Positions 48,120 to 57,318 of a stretch of DNA of 64,000 nucleotides are shown here, piece by piece. The DNA lies in the NCBI GenBank assembly GCA_017394865.1, contig JAFPWT010000008.1, forward strand, positions 124,001-188,000, in the 5' to 3' direction. Position numbers and translations under genes: made by a program. The notes under the pieces are model-generated. The model did not search any database. It had not been told where the DNA came from and worked only from the letters and a program-made list of their open reading frames with translations. Positions within the stretch are counted from its first letter, which is position 1. Each line of letters opens with the position of its first letter. This DNA comes from Bacteroidales bacterium. GTDB taxonomy: Bacteria; Bacteroidota; Bacteroidia; Bacteroidales; F082.

Positions 48120-49658
48120 ATGAAGAAACTTAGCACAATCATCATCACAATAGTCTTGCTTCTCGGCTTGGCGCAGTGCAATAAACAAGAAATGCCCGCC
48201 ACGCCCAACGCCGAGGGCAAGTGGGTACACATCACCATGAAGGTGGCCGACGGCGCAAAACACATCGTCTACCCCAACTCAGGCGCGGTGCTTTATAACG
48301 AAGGCGATGTAATTTATGTGGGCAACGGCGGCCATTATGTTGGTTCGTTGACCTACACTAACGGCGTTTTCAGCGGCGATATCCAATCACCCGTCACCAC
48401 GGACTACCTGCACTTCTATTTCGTGGGCGGCTGCGAACCTAGTACCACACCCTCGGAAGGAAACACCACTGATTTCACTGTGAGCATCGCCGACCAAAGC
48501 AGCAAGCTGCCCGTGCTTTCCTACGGCCACTCCACGCATAAATACACCGACGGCACCGCCACCTACTCGTGCATGTTGGAGAACAAGTGCGGTCTGGTAA
48601 AGTTTGTGCCCGCAACAGCGACAGATGAGACCGTCACCGTCGGCGGCATGAAGACCACAGCCACCATCGACTTCGCCACTCCTAACATCACACCGACAGC
48701 AACCACGGGTAATGTGGCTCTCTATGCCGAGAGCAATGCCGCCAAATGGGCCATCCTCCTTGTTCAGGATGAAGTTAGCACACCAACTGTGACCATCGCC
48801 GGCTACGAATCAAGCATAACAAGCGTTCCCGCCGTGAGCGAGAACATGTACTACACGACAGGTGTCAGCATAACTATGACAGAAGCACCTTATATCGATG
48901 CTGAGTTCTCAGTTGCCTCCGGCACCACCGTCAAGTTCTCGAAAGGCAACCTGCAATACCAAGGCTCGACCGACAAATTCCGCTTCGCCGAGAACCAGTA
49001 CGACGTTGTGGGCAATGCGGCGGGCAACACCGCACCTTCGGCAAGCCAGTCAGTATGGATCGACCTCTTCGGCTGGGGTACCTCGGGCTACGACAGCAAG
49101 TATCCGTACATGACCAGCACCACAAACAGCAATTACGGCGGCGGCGCTAATGACATCGCCGGCACCAACTATGACTGGGGTGTGTACAACAGACAGAGCA
49201 ACCAGGACAAGATATTGGACGGCGGTGACCACGCATGGCGCACCCTCACCAGGAACGAGTGGGTGTATGTGGTCAACGAAAGAAGCACCACATCTGGGCA
49301 CAGATACGCCAAAGCACAAGTGTGCGGCATAAAAGGACTCATGCTGTTTCCCGACAACTGGAGCGACGACACATATACGTTTACCAACTACAATGCCGGT
49401 GATAGTAAATTTTTTACACCGATAGACGCTTCCGATTGGGTGGCTCTTGAGAGCGCGGGTTGTGTGTTCCTTCCGATTGCCGGCCGCCGGAGTGGTACTT
49501 CGGTCGACAATGTTGGTTCCATAGGGTACTACTGGTCTAGCACTTGCAGCGGCGGCAGCGCCGACTACGCGCTCCGCGTGGGCTTCGATAAGGACTATGT
49601 CAATCCAAATCGCAGCGACGACCGTAAATACGGGTACTCGGTGCGTCTCGTCTTTTAG
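48120..49658 (+). CDS. Lipoprotein with C-terminal FISUMP-like domain
   Basis: 512 residues from the ATG at 48120; lipobox Cys C20 (GLAQCNKQ). N-terminal two thirds: fimbrillin-like beta sequence (AVLYNEGDVIYVGNGG, NYYTTGVSI-like). C-terminal ~230 residues read like the Fibrobacter-succinogenes-major-paralog (FISUMP/SUMF-like) domain: FSKGNLQYQGST, WRTLTRNEWVYV, IGYYWSST. Surface lipoprotein, unknown role. Its partners at 49715 and 50647 share the last domain. A longer frame upstream overlaps the previous gene and was not used. Confidence 0.72.
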   Translation: MKKLSTIIITIVLLLGLAQCNKQEMPATPNAEGKWVHITMKVADGAKHIVYPNSGAVLYNEGDVIYVGNGGHYVGSLTYTNGVFSGDIQSPVTTDYLHFYFVGGCEPSTTPSEGNTTDFTVSIADQSSKLPVLSYGHSTHKYTDGTATYSCMLENKCGLVKFVPATATDETVTVGGMKTTATIDFATPNITPTATTGNVALYAESNAAKWAILLVQDEVSTPTVTIAGYESSITSVPAVSENMYYTTGVSITMTEAPYIDAEFSVASGTTVKFSKGNLQYQGSTDKFRFAENQYDVVGNAAGNTAPSASQSVWIDLFGWGTSGYDSKYPYMTSTTNSNYGGGANDIAGTNYDWGVYNRQSNQDKILDGGDHAWRTLTRNEWVYVVNERSTTSGHRYAKAQVCGIKGLMLFPDNWSDDTYTFTNYNAGDSKFFTPIDASDWVALESAGCVFLPIAGRRSGTSVDNVGSIGYYWSSTCSGGSADYALRVGFDKDYVNPNRSDDRKYGYSVRLVF

Positions 49659-49714
49659 TTCGAGGCAACATAAGACACATTTGGGAGGCGGCCTTTTTTT
49701 GAGGGGGACCGCCG

Positions 49715-50446
49715 TTATTTCTGAGATGACGAACGCACAGGACGGACAGATCGACCTTCGCTCCGGGGGTAGTCGAACACGTAATAGCCGCCAGAACTAA
49801 AGTTGAAGTTCCACGCGTTGTACGGGCTGAGGGTATCTAGCGAACTCGACCAGTAGTAGCCGATGCTGCCAGCACTGTTGTGTACGTCGTCCCAACGGTA
49901 GCCGACCGCGGGCAGGAAGAGACTGTTGCCGTTAGAGGCGGTGAACAGCCTGCCGTTCACCCCGTTCTGTGCCATCCATGTGTGAGTGGTGTACAGGTAG
50001 AGTTCCCTCCATTGTTCGACTGTGGGCATGCACCAGCCGCTACCCCAGTTTGCCGTGGCGGCATCGTCCATCAACTGCAACACGGTTAAAGTGTCGGTGA
50101 AACCGTTGTAGCCAAAGTTGGAATCACTGCAGTACTTGGTGAGCGTATTCAGTCCCTCACCGCCGTTGCAGTACTTGTAAGTGCTCCAATCGTAGGTGGT
50201 TTTCTGCGTGGTCTCGCCCCAAGCGAAGTAGTCGCCATATCCTTCTGGAGTGTCCGCTCCAACGTTGCAGGTCGCCCACAGGGTGCCGCTCGGCAGCCCA
50301 AGGTCAACATAGTCGTGGCCATTGTAAGTGCCAGTCCCACTTCCATTACCGCTCACATCGTTGTTTCCATCGGGCTTACATCCAGCGGCAACCACAATTA
50401 CCATTATTAACATGATGAATGCCAAAACTCTTGTAGATTTTCTCAT
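49715..50446 (-). CDS. FISUMP-domain lipoprotein 1
   Basis: 243 residues from the ATG at 50446; lipobox with C23 (VVAAGCKPDG), a short Gly/Asn/Ser-rich linker, then YVDLGLPSGTLWATCNVGA ... WGETT ... MPTVEQWREL ... FLPAVGYR ... YYWSSSLD ... RSVRPVR, the FISUMP domain. Close paralogue of the next gene. Start chosen at the signal peptide; a -7 box is at 50469-50476. Convergent with the lipoprotein gene at 48120. Confidence 0.8.
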   Translation of the reverse strand: MRKSTRVLAFIMLIMVIVVAAGCKPDGNNDVSGNGSGTGTYNGHDYVDLGLPSGTLWATCNVGADTPEGYGDYFAWGETTQKTTYDWSTYKYCNGGEGLNTLTKYCSDSNFGYNGFTDTLTVLQLMDDAATANWGSGWCMPTVEQWRELYLYTTHTWMAQNGVNGRLFTASNGNSLFLPAVGYRWDDVHNSAGSIGYYWSSSLDTLSPYNAWNFNFSSGGYYVFDYPRSEGRSVRPVRSSSQK

Positions 50447-50468
50447 GATGTTGAATGTTTGAATGGAG

Positions 50469-50476
50469 CAAAGATA
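50469..50476 (-). promoter_or_regulatory. -7 box for FISUMP lipoprotein 1
   Basis: TATCTTTG on the minus strand, 22 bases before the ATG at 50446. Confidence 0.55.
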
Positions 50477-50500
50477 CAAAAAACGCAGAAGGAACTATTT

Positions 50501-50528
50501 AAAAAAATAACCCGCCGGCGGGTTATTT
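50501..50528 (-). terminator. Terminator after FISUMP lipoprotein 2
   Basis: AAATAACCCG/CGGGTTATTT around CCGG, followed on the minus strand by seven T. Same stem type as at 47631-47665. Confidence 0.72.
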
Positions 50529-50646
50529 CGTTTCTGTGAGGTCTCTACCACGAGAATCGCATCAGGCGTTTACGTTTTGCGATTGATTGACGGGGAGAAG
50601 GTTAGGACGCAGAAGTTTGTGATTAGATAAATGGCCTCGATCTATG

Positions 50647-51354
50647 TCACCTACGCACAGGTCTGATTGATCGACCACAGAACCTGTAATCGCTCATCAT
50701 TTTGCATTCAGCTCCGCTAAACTCCAAAGTCCAAGCTTCATTTGGCATATCGGTGTCTAGGGTGCTCGAACGATAAAAGCCCCTGTTGCCCTCTCCAACT
50801 GGAGAATTCTCGATAATGGAGCCTGCGGCAGGAAGAAAAATACTATTGCCATTAGCAGCAGTGAAGAGACGACCTGTCTTTCCGTTATAGGTTGTCCATA
50901 TGCTTGTAGTATGGTCTAAAAGTTCTTTCCATTGGTCTTCTGTAGGAATACACCATGCACCACCCAGTTGTGCCGAAGCCACATCATCCAAGGGTTCCAA
51001 TACTGTGAGTTTATCAGTATAACCATTGTAGCCATATTCGGGTTTTGAGCAATATTTGGTCATCAACTCATCAGTACAATACTTATAGGTTTGCCACTTG
51101 TAGTAGCTCTTAGTGTCAGTCTCACCCCAAGCGTAGTATTTCCCATATTCTTCAGGCGAGTTAGCTCCAACATTACACTTTGCCCACAACGTACCATTGG
51201 GCAGACCAAGGTCAACATAAGCGCAGGTATCGTCACCTGCTCCTCCGCCATTGTCACCACCTTGGTTGTTAGGATCATTTTCAGGTTTACAACCCATCAT
51301 AATAACGCCTATGATCACAAGCGTCATGGCCAGCATTGTTTTTTTCATTTTCAT
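50647..51354 (-). CDS. FISUMP-domain lipoprotein 2
   Basis: 235 residues from the ATG at 51354; lipobox with C22 (VIMMGCKPEN). Same domain as its neighbour: YVDLGLPNGTLWAKCNVGA, YAWGETDTKS, IPTEDQWKEL, FLPAAGS, RSIRPVR. The two are tandem duplicates with separate control (terminator and promoter between them). Confidence 0.8.
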   Translation of the reverse strand: MKMKKTMLAMTLVIIGVIMMGCKPENDPNNQGGDNGGGAGDDTCAYVDLGLPNGTLWAKCNVGANSPEEYGKYYAWGETDTKSYYKWQTYKYCTDELMTKYCSKPEYGYNGYTDKLTVLEPLDDVASAQLGGAWCIPTEDQWKELLDHTTSIWTTYNGKTGRLFTAANGNSIFLPAAGSIIENSPVGEGNRGFYRSSTLDTDMPNEAWTLEFSGAECKMMSDYRFCGRSIRPVRR

Positions 51355-51411
51355 TTCTTTATTTACTAAAAGATGGAAACGGCACACGCCATCTCCATCG
51401 TATTGATTTTG

Positions 51412-51486
51412 TGGGACGTACTGGACTCGAACCAGTGACCTCTGCCGTGTGAAGGCAGCGCTCTAAACCAACTGGGCTAACGTCCC
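51412..51486 (-). tRNA. tRNA-Val (CAC)
   Basis: 75-nt cloverleaf, acceptor GGGACGT/ACGTCCC, D-arm AGCCCAGTTGGTTTAGAGC, anticodon loop TTCACAC (CAC), T-arm CTGGTTCGAGTCCAG. Discriminator A. Confidence 0.9.
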
Positions 51487-51497
51487 CCGTTTTGATT

Positions 51498-51525
51498 TAA
51501 AAGAGACGCAAAGCGTTGCGTCTCT
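51498..51525 (-). terminator. Hairpin between the two tRNA-Val genes
   Basis: Perfect stem AGAGACGCAA/TTGCGTCTCT with a 4-base loop (51502-51525), then TTTTAAA on the minus strand. Likely terminator or processing site after tRNA-Val (GAC). Confidence 0.55.
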
Positions 51526-51530
51526 CGATG

Positions 51531-51605
51531 TGGGGCGAACAAGGATCGAACTTGTGACCTCATGCCTGTCAAGCATGCGCTCTAAACCAACTGAGCTACC
51601 GTCCC
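51531..51605 (-). tRNA. tRNA-Val (GAC)
   Basis: 75-nt cloverleaf with anticodon loop TTGACAG (GAC), D-arm AGCTCAGTTGGTTTAGAGC and T-arm ACAAGTTCGATCCTTGT. The acceptor reads GGGACGG against TCGCCCC: one A-C mismatch (position 4-69) and one G-U, unlike the well-paired neighbour. A -7 box TACTTTTG (51617-51624) lies just upstream. Confidence 0.85.
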
Positions 51606-51616
51606 ATTTGCGGATG

Positions 51617-51624
51617 CAAAAGTA
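51617..51624 (-). promoter_or_regulatory. -7 box for tRNA-Val
   Basis: TACTTTTG on the minus strand, 11 bases before the tRNA 5' end. Confidence 0.6.
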
Positions 51625-51686
51625 CAGCTTTTTTTGTAATCTCCAAGAAAACAGGAAAAAATTTTTGAAAAAATTAAAAAATTGCC

Positions 51687-51694
51687 TACCTTTG
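51687..51694 (+). promoter_or_regulatory. -7 box for aminotransferase operon
   Basis: TACCTTTG in an AT-rich stretch, 58 bases before the ATG at 51753. Confidence 0.6.
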
Positions 51695-51752
51695 CCCTGC
51701 CAAACGAATCGACTAATTAAAGTAATTAATTATAAATCAAAATATTATCATC

Positions 51753-53072
51753 ATGATGCAAAATAACATCGTCCCCGTTGACGTAGCGAAGAAACTCTTT
51801 GCAGAAAGTGGTCTGGCCTGCATTGGCAAGGCCGGTATCCGTGAAATCAACAAGTTGGCCCGCGACATCGAAGCTGCCTCCGGCAAGAAATTCATCCATA
51901 TGGAGATCGGCAACCCTGGCCTTCCGCCTGCGAAAGTCGGCATCGAAGCCCAGATCAAAGCCCTGCAAGACGGCGTTCCAGCCAACTATCCGCCCATCGA
52001 CGGTGCACCTATATTAAAGAAAGAAGCCGCCCGCTTCATCAAGTGTTTCCTCGACCTCGACATCGATCCCGCTAACTGCGTGCCCACCGTGGGTTCCATG
52101 CAGGGCGCCTTCGCCTCGTTCATGATCGCCGGTCACACCAATGTCAAGAAGAACACCATCCTCTTCATCGACCCCGGCTTCCCGGTGCATAAATTCCAAA
52201 ACCGCGTGCTGGGCATCCCGATGGAACATTTTGACATCTACGACTACCGTGGCGAGAAGCTGCGCGCCAAACTCGAAGAGGTGCTGAGCAAAGGCAACAT
52301 CCACAGCCTGCTCTACTCCAACCCCAACAACCCGACTTGGGTGTGCCTCACCGACAAGGAGCTGCGCATCATCGGCGAGTTGGCCAACAAATACGATGTC
52401 ATCGTCATGGAAGACCTCGCCTACTTTGGCATGGACTTCCGCAAGGACTACAGCCATCCTGGCGAAGAGCCTTTCCAACCCAGCGTGGGCAAATACACCG
52501 ACAACTACATCCTGATGATCTCCAGCTCCAAAGCATTCAGCTATGCCGGCGAGCGTTGCGCCATCCTGGGTATCAGCGACAAGTTGGCCCAGCGTCACTT
52601 CTCCGACCTGAAGGCTTTCTGCGGACAGGAGATCTTCTTACGCGCCATCCTCTTCGGTGCCCTGCACCCGTTGAGTTCAGGCACCTCGCACTCGGCCCAG
52701 TATGCCCTGGCCGCCGTGCTGAAAGCCGTCAACGACGGCACCTATCGCTATCGCGACGACGTACTCGAATACGGCCGCAAGGCTGAGCTGATGAAGAAGG
52801 CCTTCACCGAGAACGGCTTCTACATCACCTACGACGAGGACTGTGGCGAGCCCATCGCCGACGGCTTCTACTTCACCTTCTGCTATCCCGGCTTCACGGG
52901 TGCCGATTTGGTCGAAGAGATGATGTACTACGGCGTGTCAGGCATCTCGCTCGACACCTGCGGCAGCCAGAAACAAGGCATCCGCGCCTGCACCTCGCTC
53001 ATACAACGCGATGAAATCCCCGTGCTGGCCGAGAGACTGAAGGCGTTTGCGATGGACCACCCGGTGAAGTAA
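51753..53072 (+). CDS. Class I/II PLP-dependent aminotransferase
   Basis: 439 residues, fold-type I. PLP-binding K260 in SSSKAFSYAGER, nucleotide-like NPNNPTWVCL, and MEDLAYFGMD. Substrate not known; the IGNPGLPPAKVG opening resembles alanine/aspartate-type aminotransferases. Cytoplasmic. First gene of an apparent operon with the two genes after it (12-base gaps). Confidence 0.85.
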   Translation: MMQNNIVPVDVAKKLFAESGLACIGKAGIREINKLARDIEAASGKKFIHMEIGNPGLPPAKVGIEAQIKALQDGVPANYPPIDGAPILKKEAARFIKCFLDLDIDPANCVPTVGSMQGAFASFMIAGHTNVKKNTILFIDPGFPVHKFQNRVLGIPMEHFDIYDYRGEKLRAKLEEVLSKGNIHSLLYSNPNNPTWVCLTDKELRIIGELANKYDVIVMEDLAYFGMDFRKDYSHPGEEPFQPSVGKYTDNYILMISSSKAFSYAGERCAILGISDKLAQRHFSDLKAFCGQEIFLRAILFGALHPLSSGTSHSAQYALAAVLKAVNDGTYRYRDDVLEYGRKAELMKKAFTENGFYITYDEDCGEPIADGFYFTFCYPGFTGADLVEEMMYYGVSGISLDTCGSQKQGIRACTSLIQRDEIPVLAERLKAFAMDHPVK

Positions 53073-53084
53073 GGTGAGGATTCC

Positions 53085-54365
53085 ATGGCCAAATACTACA
53101 TCCTTCTTGTCACACTGCTACTCGGTCTTTGGGCCAATGCTCAGGATCGACCCATTCTACAAGGCAAATGTGTGAACAAAGACGGCCGTGCCGTTGAGAA
53201 TGTAAGTGTTTACTGCCATGATACGCTTCTGATTTCAATCACCGATGAAAACGGCGGTTTTACGTTCGAGAATGCCAAGGCAGGCGACAAACTCCGTTTC
53301 GCACATATGGCCTACGAGCCAAAGTATTACACTGTTAAGGAAAAAGATTTGAGCGGCAAGCCAGTGACTATCAGCCTGCAAACCAAACAACACGAACTGT
53401 TTGAGGTGCAAGTGACAGCCAACGCTCCGCATATTGTCTTCGACAATCCGGTGCGAAGTGTGCTCGACTACGTCATCAGCGATGATGGAATATACCTCAT
53501 CGCCTATCGAATGAGAAACACCGCCCTACTGCATCTCTCGTTCGAGATGGACACCCTTCACGAGCTGACCATCTCCTCTTCGTATAAAAACCTCTACCGT
53601 GATTTCTACGGTTTCATCCATGTCATCAGCAACGACAACGTCTGCCAGGTGGGCTTCACCGAAACCACCAGCGGACAGAAAAAAGAGATGTTTTTGCATC
53701 TGCCCATCTCATCAGAGAAGTTCTATCATGACTATGCGCCCATTGTGGCGGCATCCGACAAAGTGGTTATTACAGGCCGATATGCCTTTTATGGCTTGGA
53801 GCAATACTATTATTGCATCACCCCGACTGCCGACACCTCGTATCTGCTTGAACACATTGTGGATGAAGACTGGCGTGACGAGTTGTTTTTCATGTCTCGG
53901 ACAGGAGGCTTGGACAAATATACGCTGTATGAAATGAACTTCTATCCCACTCGCTTTTATATCTACAATCCGATTTACAGCCTCGACAACCAATTTTATC
54001 TTTTCGACTATACGGACGGCGAAACCATCATCTACGACGAAGTTGGCAAAGAACTGGACCGTCATCCGCTTACTTTCCACCATCGGAAGAAATGGGATGG
54101 AACTACTGAGGTTGACAAACGATGGAAGCATAAGATGATAGTTGACCGAGCCAAAAAAGAGTTTTACACGCTCTTCGTCGACGATGGGCTCTGTACACTG
54201 ATGCACATCGACCTACCCACAGGCAACGCCACACCCGTCATCGATCTCAGAGGATATCCCTTCGCGGAACAATTGAGAGTGTACAACGGGGTGTTGTATT
54301 TCCTCTACCCCACTGGCAACAACCACCGGCAAGCGCTATTTCAGGTGAAACTTGATGATTTTTAG
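53085..54365 (+). CDS. Exported protein with carboxypeptidase-regulatory-like domain and propeller-like body (A)
   Basis: 426 residues; signal peptide MAKYYILLVTLLLGLWANAQ. First ~100 residues form a CarboxypepD_reg-like beta-sandwich (LQGKCVNKDGRAVENVSVYC ... NAKAGDKLRFAHMAYEPK), as at the start of TonB-dependent receptors. The remainder has several similar beta units (YLIAYRMRNTALLHLS; LYRDFYGFIHVISNDNVCQV), consistent with a propeller. No receptor barrel follows. Close paralogue of the next gene. Confidence 0.65.
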   Translation: MAKYYILLVTLLLGLWANAQDRPILQGKCVNKDGRAVENVSVYCHDTLLISITDENGGFTFENAKAGDKLRFAHMAYEPKYYTVKEKDLSGKPVTISLQTKQHELFEVQVTANAPHIVFDNPVRSVLDYVISDDGIYLIAYRMRNTALLHLSFEMDTLHELTISSSYKNLYRDFYGFIHVISNDNVCQVGFTETTSGQKKEMFLHLPISSEKFYHDYAPIVAASDKVVITGRYAFYGLEQYYYCITPTADTSYLLEHIVDEDWRDELFFMSRTGGLDKYTLYEMNFYPTRFYIYNPIYSLDNQFYLFDYTDGETIIYDEVGKELDRHPLTFHHRKKWDGTTEVDKRWKHKMIVDRAKKEFYTLFVDDGLCTLMHIDLPTGNATPVIDLRGYPFAEQLRVYNGVLYFLYPTGNNHRQALFQVKLDDF

Positions 54366-54377
54366 TAATTTTGACCC

Positions 54378-55613
54378 ATGAAAAAAATCATCATCTCTTT
54401 TTTGCTCCTCCTTTTTTGTGCGACCCTATCCGCACAAAACAAAACCGTGATCTACGGTAACCTCGGCGTGGAAAACGTGAATATCAGCGTGATCGGCACC
54501 CAACAGGGGACGGTGACCAATGCCAAAGGAGACTATACGCTGCAGATCTCTGGGAAAAATAAGCGCGTCAACCTGTTTTATTCCAGCATTGGGTATCGCG
54601 ACACCGTGGTGGGCATCACTCCAAAAATGCTAGATAAGGATTCCATCAACATCAGTTTCAAGATGAGGAAAAAAGAATATGCCTTAAAGGAAGTGAATAT
54701 TCTTGCAGAACGACCTCATTTTGAAGGTGATCGGCATATCATAATAGATTTTGAGGTGTACGACGGAACGGTTTGTATGCTTCAAGGAAGCGCCAATAAA
54801 TATCGATTGCTACTTGCCGACGAAAATCTCTCCGTGTTCGACACCATCCTCATTCCCAAAGGGATAAGACCCGAACAATTGTTGAAGGATTGCATGGGCA
54901 ATTGTCAATTGGAAGCTTCCGATAGTGTTTATCAGATCAACTTGAAGGACAAGACGACGCCTTTTCTCGCCACGGAACGCAAACGTTATTACGCCGTGAT
55001 GGAAAACTGCCTGTTCCTGACTGACCAACATCTTTATTTGAAAGCGGAAGCCATGAACGGTCTTTCCACCCTATTCTACCGAATCGACGTCGAGACAAAG
55101 CAAAAACAGCCTTTATTCATCAGTGATGGCTCAGAAAACATCACCGACATCAAGGACGAATGGGACTTTCAGGCACGGAACCCCATTGATCTCGCACATC
55201 CTGTCCCAGGTGGCGCTTGGGATCGGTTTATTCAAATGTTCTGGTTCAACCACAATTCATCGCATCTGGCCCTGGACGGCAACACCTTGGTTTATTTCGA
55301 CCACGACAATAACAAAATCCATCAGTACAGTCTGGATATGAACGAGACCAGCAGCTGTACCACCGAGTATCCACTGAAAAGCGACTGGAAACCACGTATT
55401 TTACAAGATGAAGCCAAAAACAAGTTTTATACTTTCATTGGCTATTGGCTTCATGAAATCGACATTACAACCGGCAAAACAACCCCAAAAGAAAGGATTG
55501 ACGTTGACATCTACAACAAAGTGTCGCTGTGGAAAGGCCATTTGTATATCCTCAAACGGCAGCAGACCTCCACAGGTAAAGTCAGAAGCTATGTGGAAAG
55601 AGTGGATCTTTAA
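54378..55613 (+). CDS. Exported protein with carboxypeptidase-regulatory-like domain and propeller-like body (B)
   Basis: 411 residues; signal peptide MKKIIISFLLLLFCATLSAQ. Same plan as the preceding gene: regulatory-like domain (VIGTQQGTVTNAKGDYTLQI; NLFYSSIGYRDTVVGI) and a propeller-like body. Tandem duplication; ends 8 bases from the convergent GNAT gene. Confidence 0.65.
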   Translation: MKKIIISFLLLLFCATLSAQNKTVIYGNLGVENVNISVIGTQQGTVTNAKGDYTLQISGKNKRVNLFYSSIGYRDTVVGITPKMLDKDSINISFKMRKKEYALKEVNILAERPHFEGDRHIIIDFEVYDGTVCMLQGSANKYRLLLADENLSVFDTILIPKGIRPEQLLKDCMGNCQLEASDSVYQINLKDKTTPFLATERKRYYAVMENCLFLTDQHLYLKAEAMNGLSTLFYRIDVETKQKQPLFISDGSENITDIKDEWDFQARNPIDLAHPVPGGAWDRFIQMFWFNHNSSHLALDGNTLVYFDHDNNKIHQYSLDMNETSSCTTEYPLKSDWKPRILQDEAKNKFYTFIGYWLHEIDITTGKTTPKERIDVDIYNKVSLWKGHLYILKRQQTSTGKVRSYVERVDL

Positions 55614-55621
55614 AAGCGCCA

Positions 55622-56107
55622 CTAATCGCTTAATGCAAACGTCCGCAAAGCCCTTTCATCAAGCCGCTGCACCGTCCACTCGTCCATGGGGATAGCGCCA
55701 ATGCTGCGGTAGACTTTCAGTGCCGATGCGTTCCAGTCGAGGCAGATCCACTCCATGCGGCCACAATTACGCTCCACGGCAAGGTTGGCTAGATACTTCA
55801 ACAAGGCTTTGCCATAGCCCCTCCCCCGTTTCTCAGGAAGAATGAAAAGGTCCTCGAGATACAAGCCCTTGCGCCCCACAAAGGTGGAGAAGTTATGGAA
55901 AAACAGGGCAAAGCCAACGACTTCACCGTCTTCCTCGGCGAAAACCACCTCAGCGGAATGCTCTACAAACAAGGAGTGATGGATGGTAGGCACATCAGCC
56001 ACCACTTCGTCAGCGCATTTCTCGTAAACAGCCAACTTCTTGATGAAATCAAGGACGAGCCCCGCTTCCTCGGGCTTCGCCGGACGGATATTGAATTGTG
56101 TATTCAT
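55622..56107 (-). CDS. GNAT-family N-acetyltransferase
   Basis: 161 residues from the ATG at 56107. Acetyl-CoA-binding EKRGRGYGKALLKYL and LDWNASALKVYRSIGA are typical of spermidine/diamine N1-acetyltransferase-like GNATs. The start overlaps the symporter stop as ATGA; coupled translation. Confidence 0.85.
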   Translation of the reverse strand: MNTQFNIRPAKPEEAGLVLDFIKKLAVYEKCADEVVADVPTIHHSLFVEHSAEVVFAEEDGEVVGFALFFHNFSTFVGRKGLYLEDLFILPEKRGRGYGKALLKYLANLAVERNCGRMEWICLDWNASALKVYRSIGAIPMDEWTVQRLDERALRTFALSD

Positions 56108-57318
56108 GATTCTATTTTCTTTCCTAATCGTTTTTGCATGACGATGGCGCACGAGGCGTCGCCGGTGACCGACATCACCGTGCGGCCCATGTCGATGATG
56201 CGGTCGATGCCTGCAGCGACAGCCACACATTCGACAGGAATACCCGCTGAAGCAAACACCATCGCCATCAAGGCCAAGCTGCCCCCAGGAATGCCAGGAG
56301 TGCCAATAGAGGCTATCGTAGAGGCAAAAGCGATAGCCAGATACTGGCTCATGGTTAGGTCGATGCCACAGCAAGCCGCCATAAACACCGACACCACCCC
56401 TAGATAGATGGCAACGCCGTCCATATTGATGGTCGCCCCCAATGAGAGGACAAAACGGCCGATGTCCTTGTTTACCCCCAATTTCTCAGTGCATTGCATG
56501 GTATAAGGCAGTGTTGCCACCGACGAGTCGCTGGAGAAGGCAAACAGCATGGCTGGTTGCATACCTTTGAAGAACTTCAGCGGCGACATTCCTCCCAGCA
56601 GCCATACCGCCGAGGAATAAACCAACCCGGCATGGATGGTGAAACAAAGATAAGCCAACGCCAGCAGGGCAGCATAGGAACCCAGCACGGAAGGACCATT
56701 GGCAACCACCACAGGCGTCAACATGCAGAACACCCCGATGGGTGCCAGCGCCATGATATACTCCAGAATCTTGCACACCACGTCATTGAAGCTGAGGGTC
56801 ACCTTTCGGGCCATCTCCCCCTTCTCACCAACATGCACCATGGCAATGCCGAAAAACAGGGCGATCACAATCACCTGCATCATCGCCATCGAACTCACTG
56901 GTGCGATGATATTGCTCGGAAACATGTTGACAATCTGGTCCATCACTGACAGATGAGGCACTTCAACGCTTTCCGCCGCGGGATCCAAGTCGATGTGAAT
57001 AGTTGGGAGAACGCCTTTCAATAGGCTGGGCACCACCAGTCCCAATGTCACTGCAAAAAGAGTCGTTCCCATGAAATAAAGCAAAGTTCGGAGTCCCAGT
57101 TTGCCCACTTTTTTGATGTCGTTCATCGACAGGATGCCCGCCATGATGGAGAACAGCACCAGCGGCACCACGATGAACTTCAGCAGGTTCAGGAAGATGG
57201 TGCCAATGGGCTTGATGTACGCATTGACGAAGTCGGCTTGGTTGCGCAGCAGGATACCTGCCACCACGGCAAGCAGCAGGGCAATGCCTATTTGTGCGGT
57301 AAGGGAGGGCTTTTTCAT
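56104..57318 (-). CDS. Dicarboxylate/amino acid:cation symporter (DAACS)
   Basis: 404 residues with about eight membrane spans and two re-entrant loops. Signature SSDSSVATLPYTMQC and GATINMDGVAIYLG carry substrate and cation binding. Inner membrane uptake of dicarboxylates, glutamate/aspartate or Ser/Thr; which one is not known. Its ATG overlaps the S41 stop (ATGA). Confidence 0.93.
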   Translation of the reverse strand: MKKPSLTAQIGIALLLAVVAGILLRNQADFVNAYIKPIGTIFLNLLKFIVVPLVLFSIMAGILSMNDIKKVGKLGLRTLLYFMGTTLFAVTLGLVVPSLLKGVLPTIHIDLDPAAESVEVPHLSVMDQIVNMFPSNIIAPVSSMAMMQVIVIALFFGIAMVHVGEKGEMARKVTLSFNDVVCKILEYIMALAPIGVFCMLTPVVVANGPSVLGSYAALLALAYLCFTIHAGLVYSSAVWLLGGMSPLKFFKGMQPAMLFAFSSDSSVATLPYTMQCTEKLGVNKDIGRFVLSLGATINMDGVAIYLGVVSVFMAACCGIDLTMSQYLAIAFASTIASIGTPGIPGGSLALMAMVFASAGIPVECVAVAAGIDRIIDMGRTVMSVTGDASCAIVMQKRLGKKIES

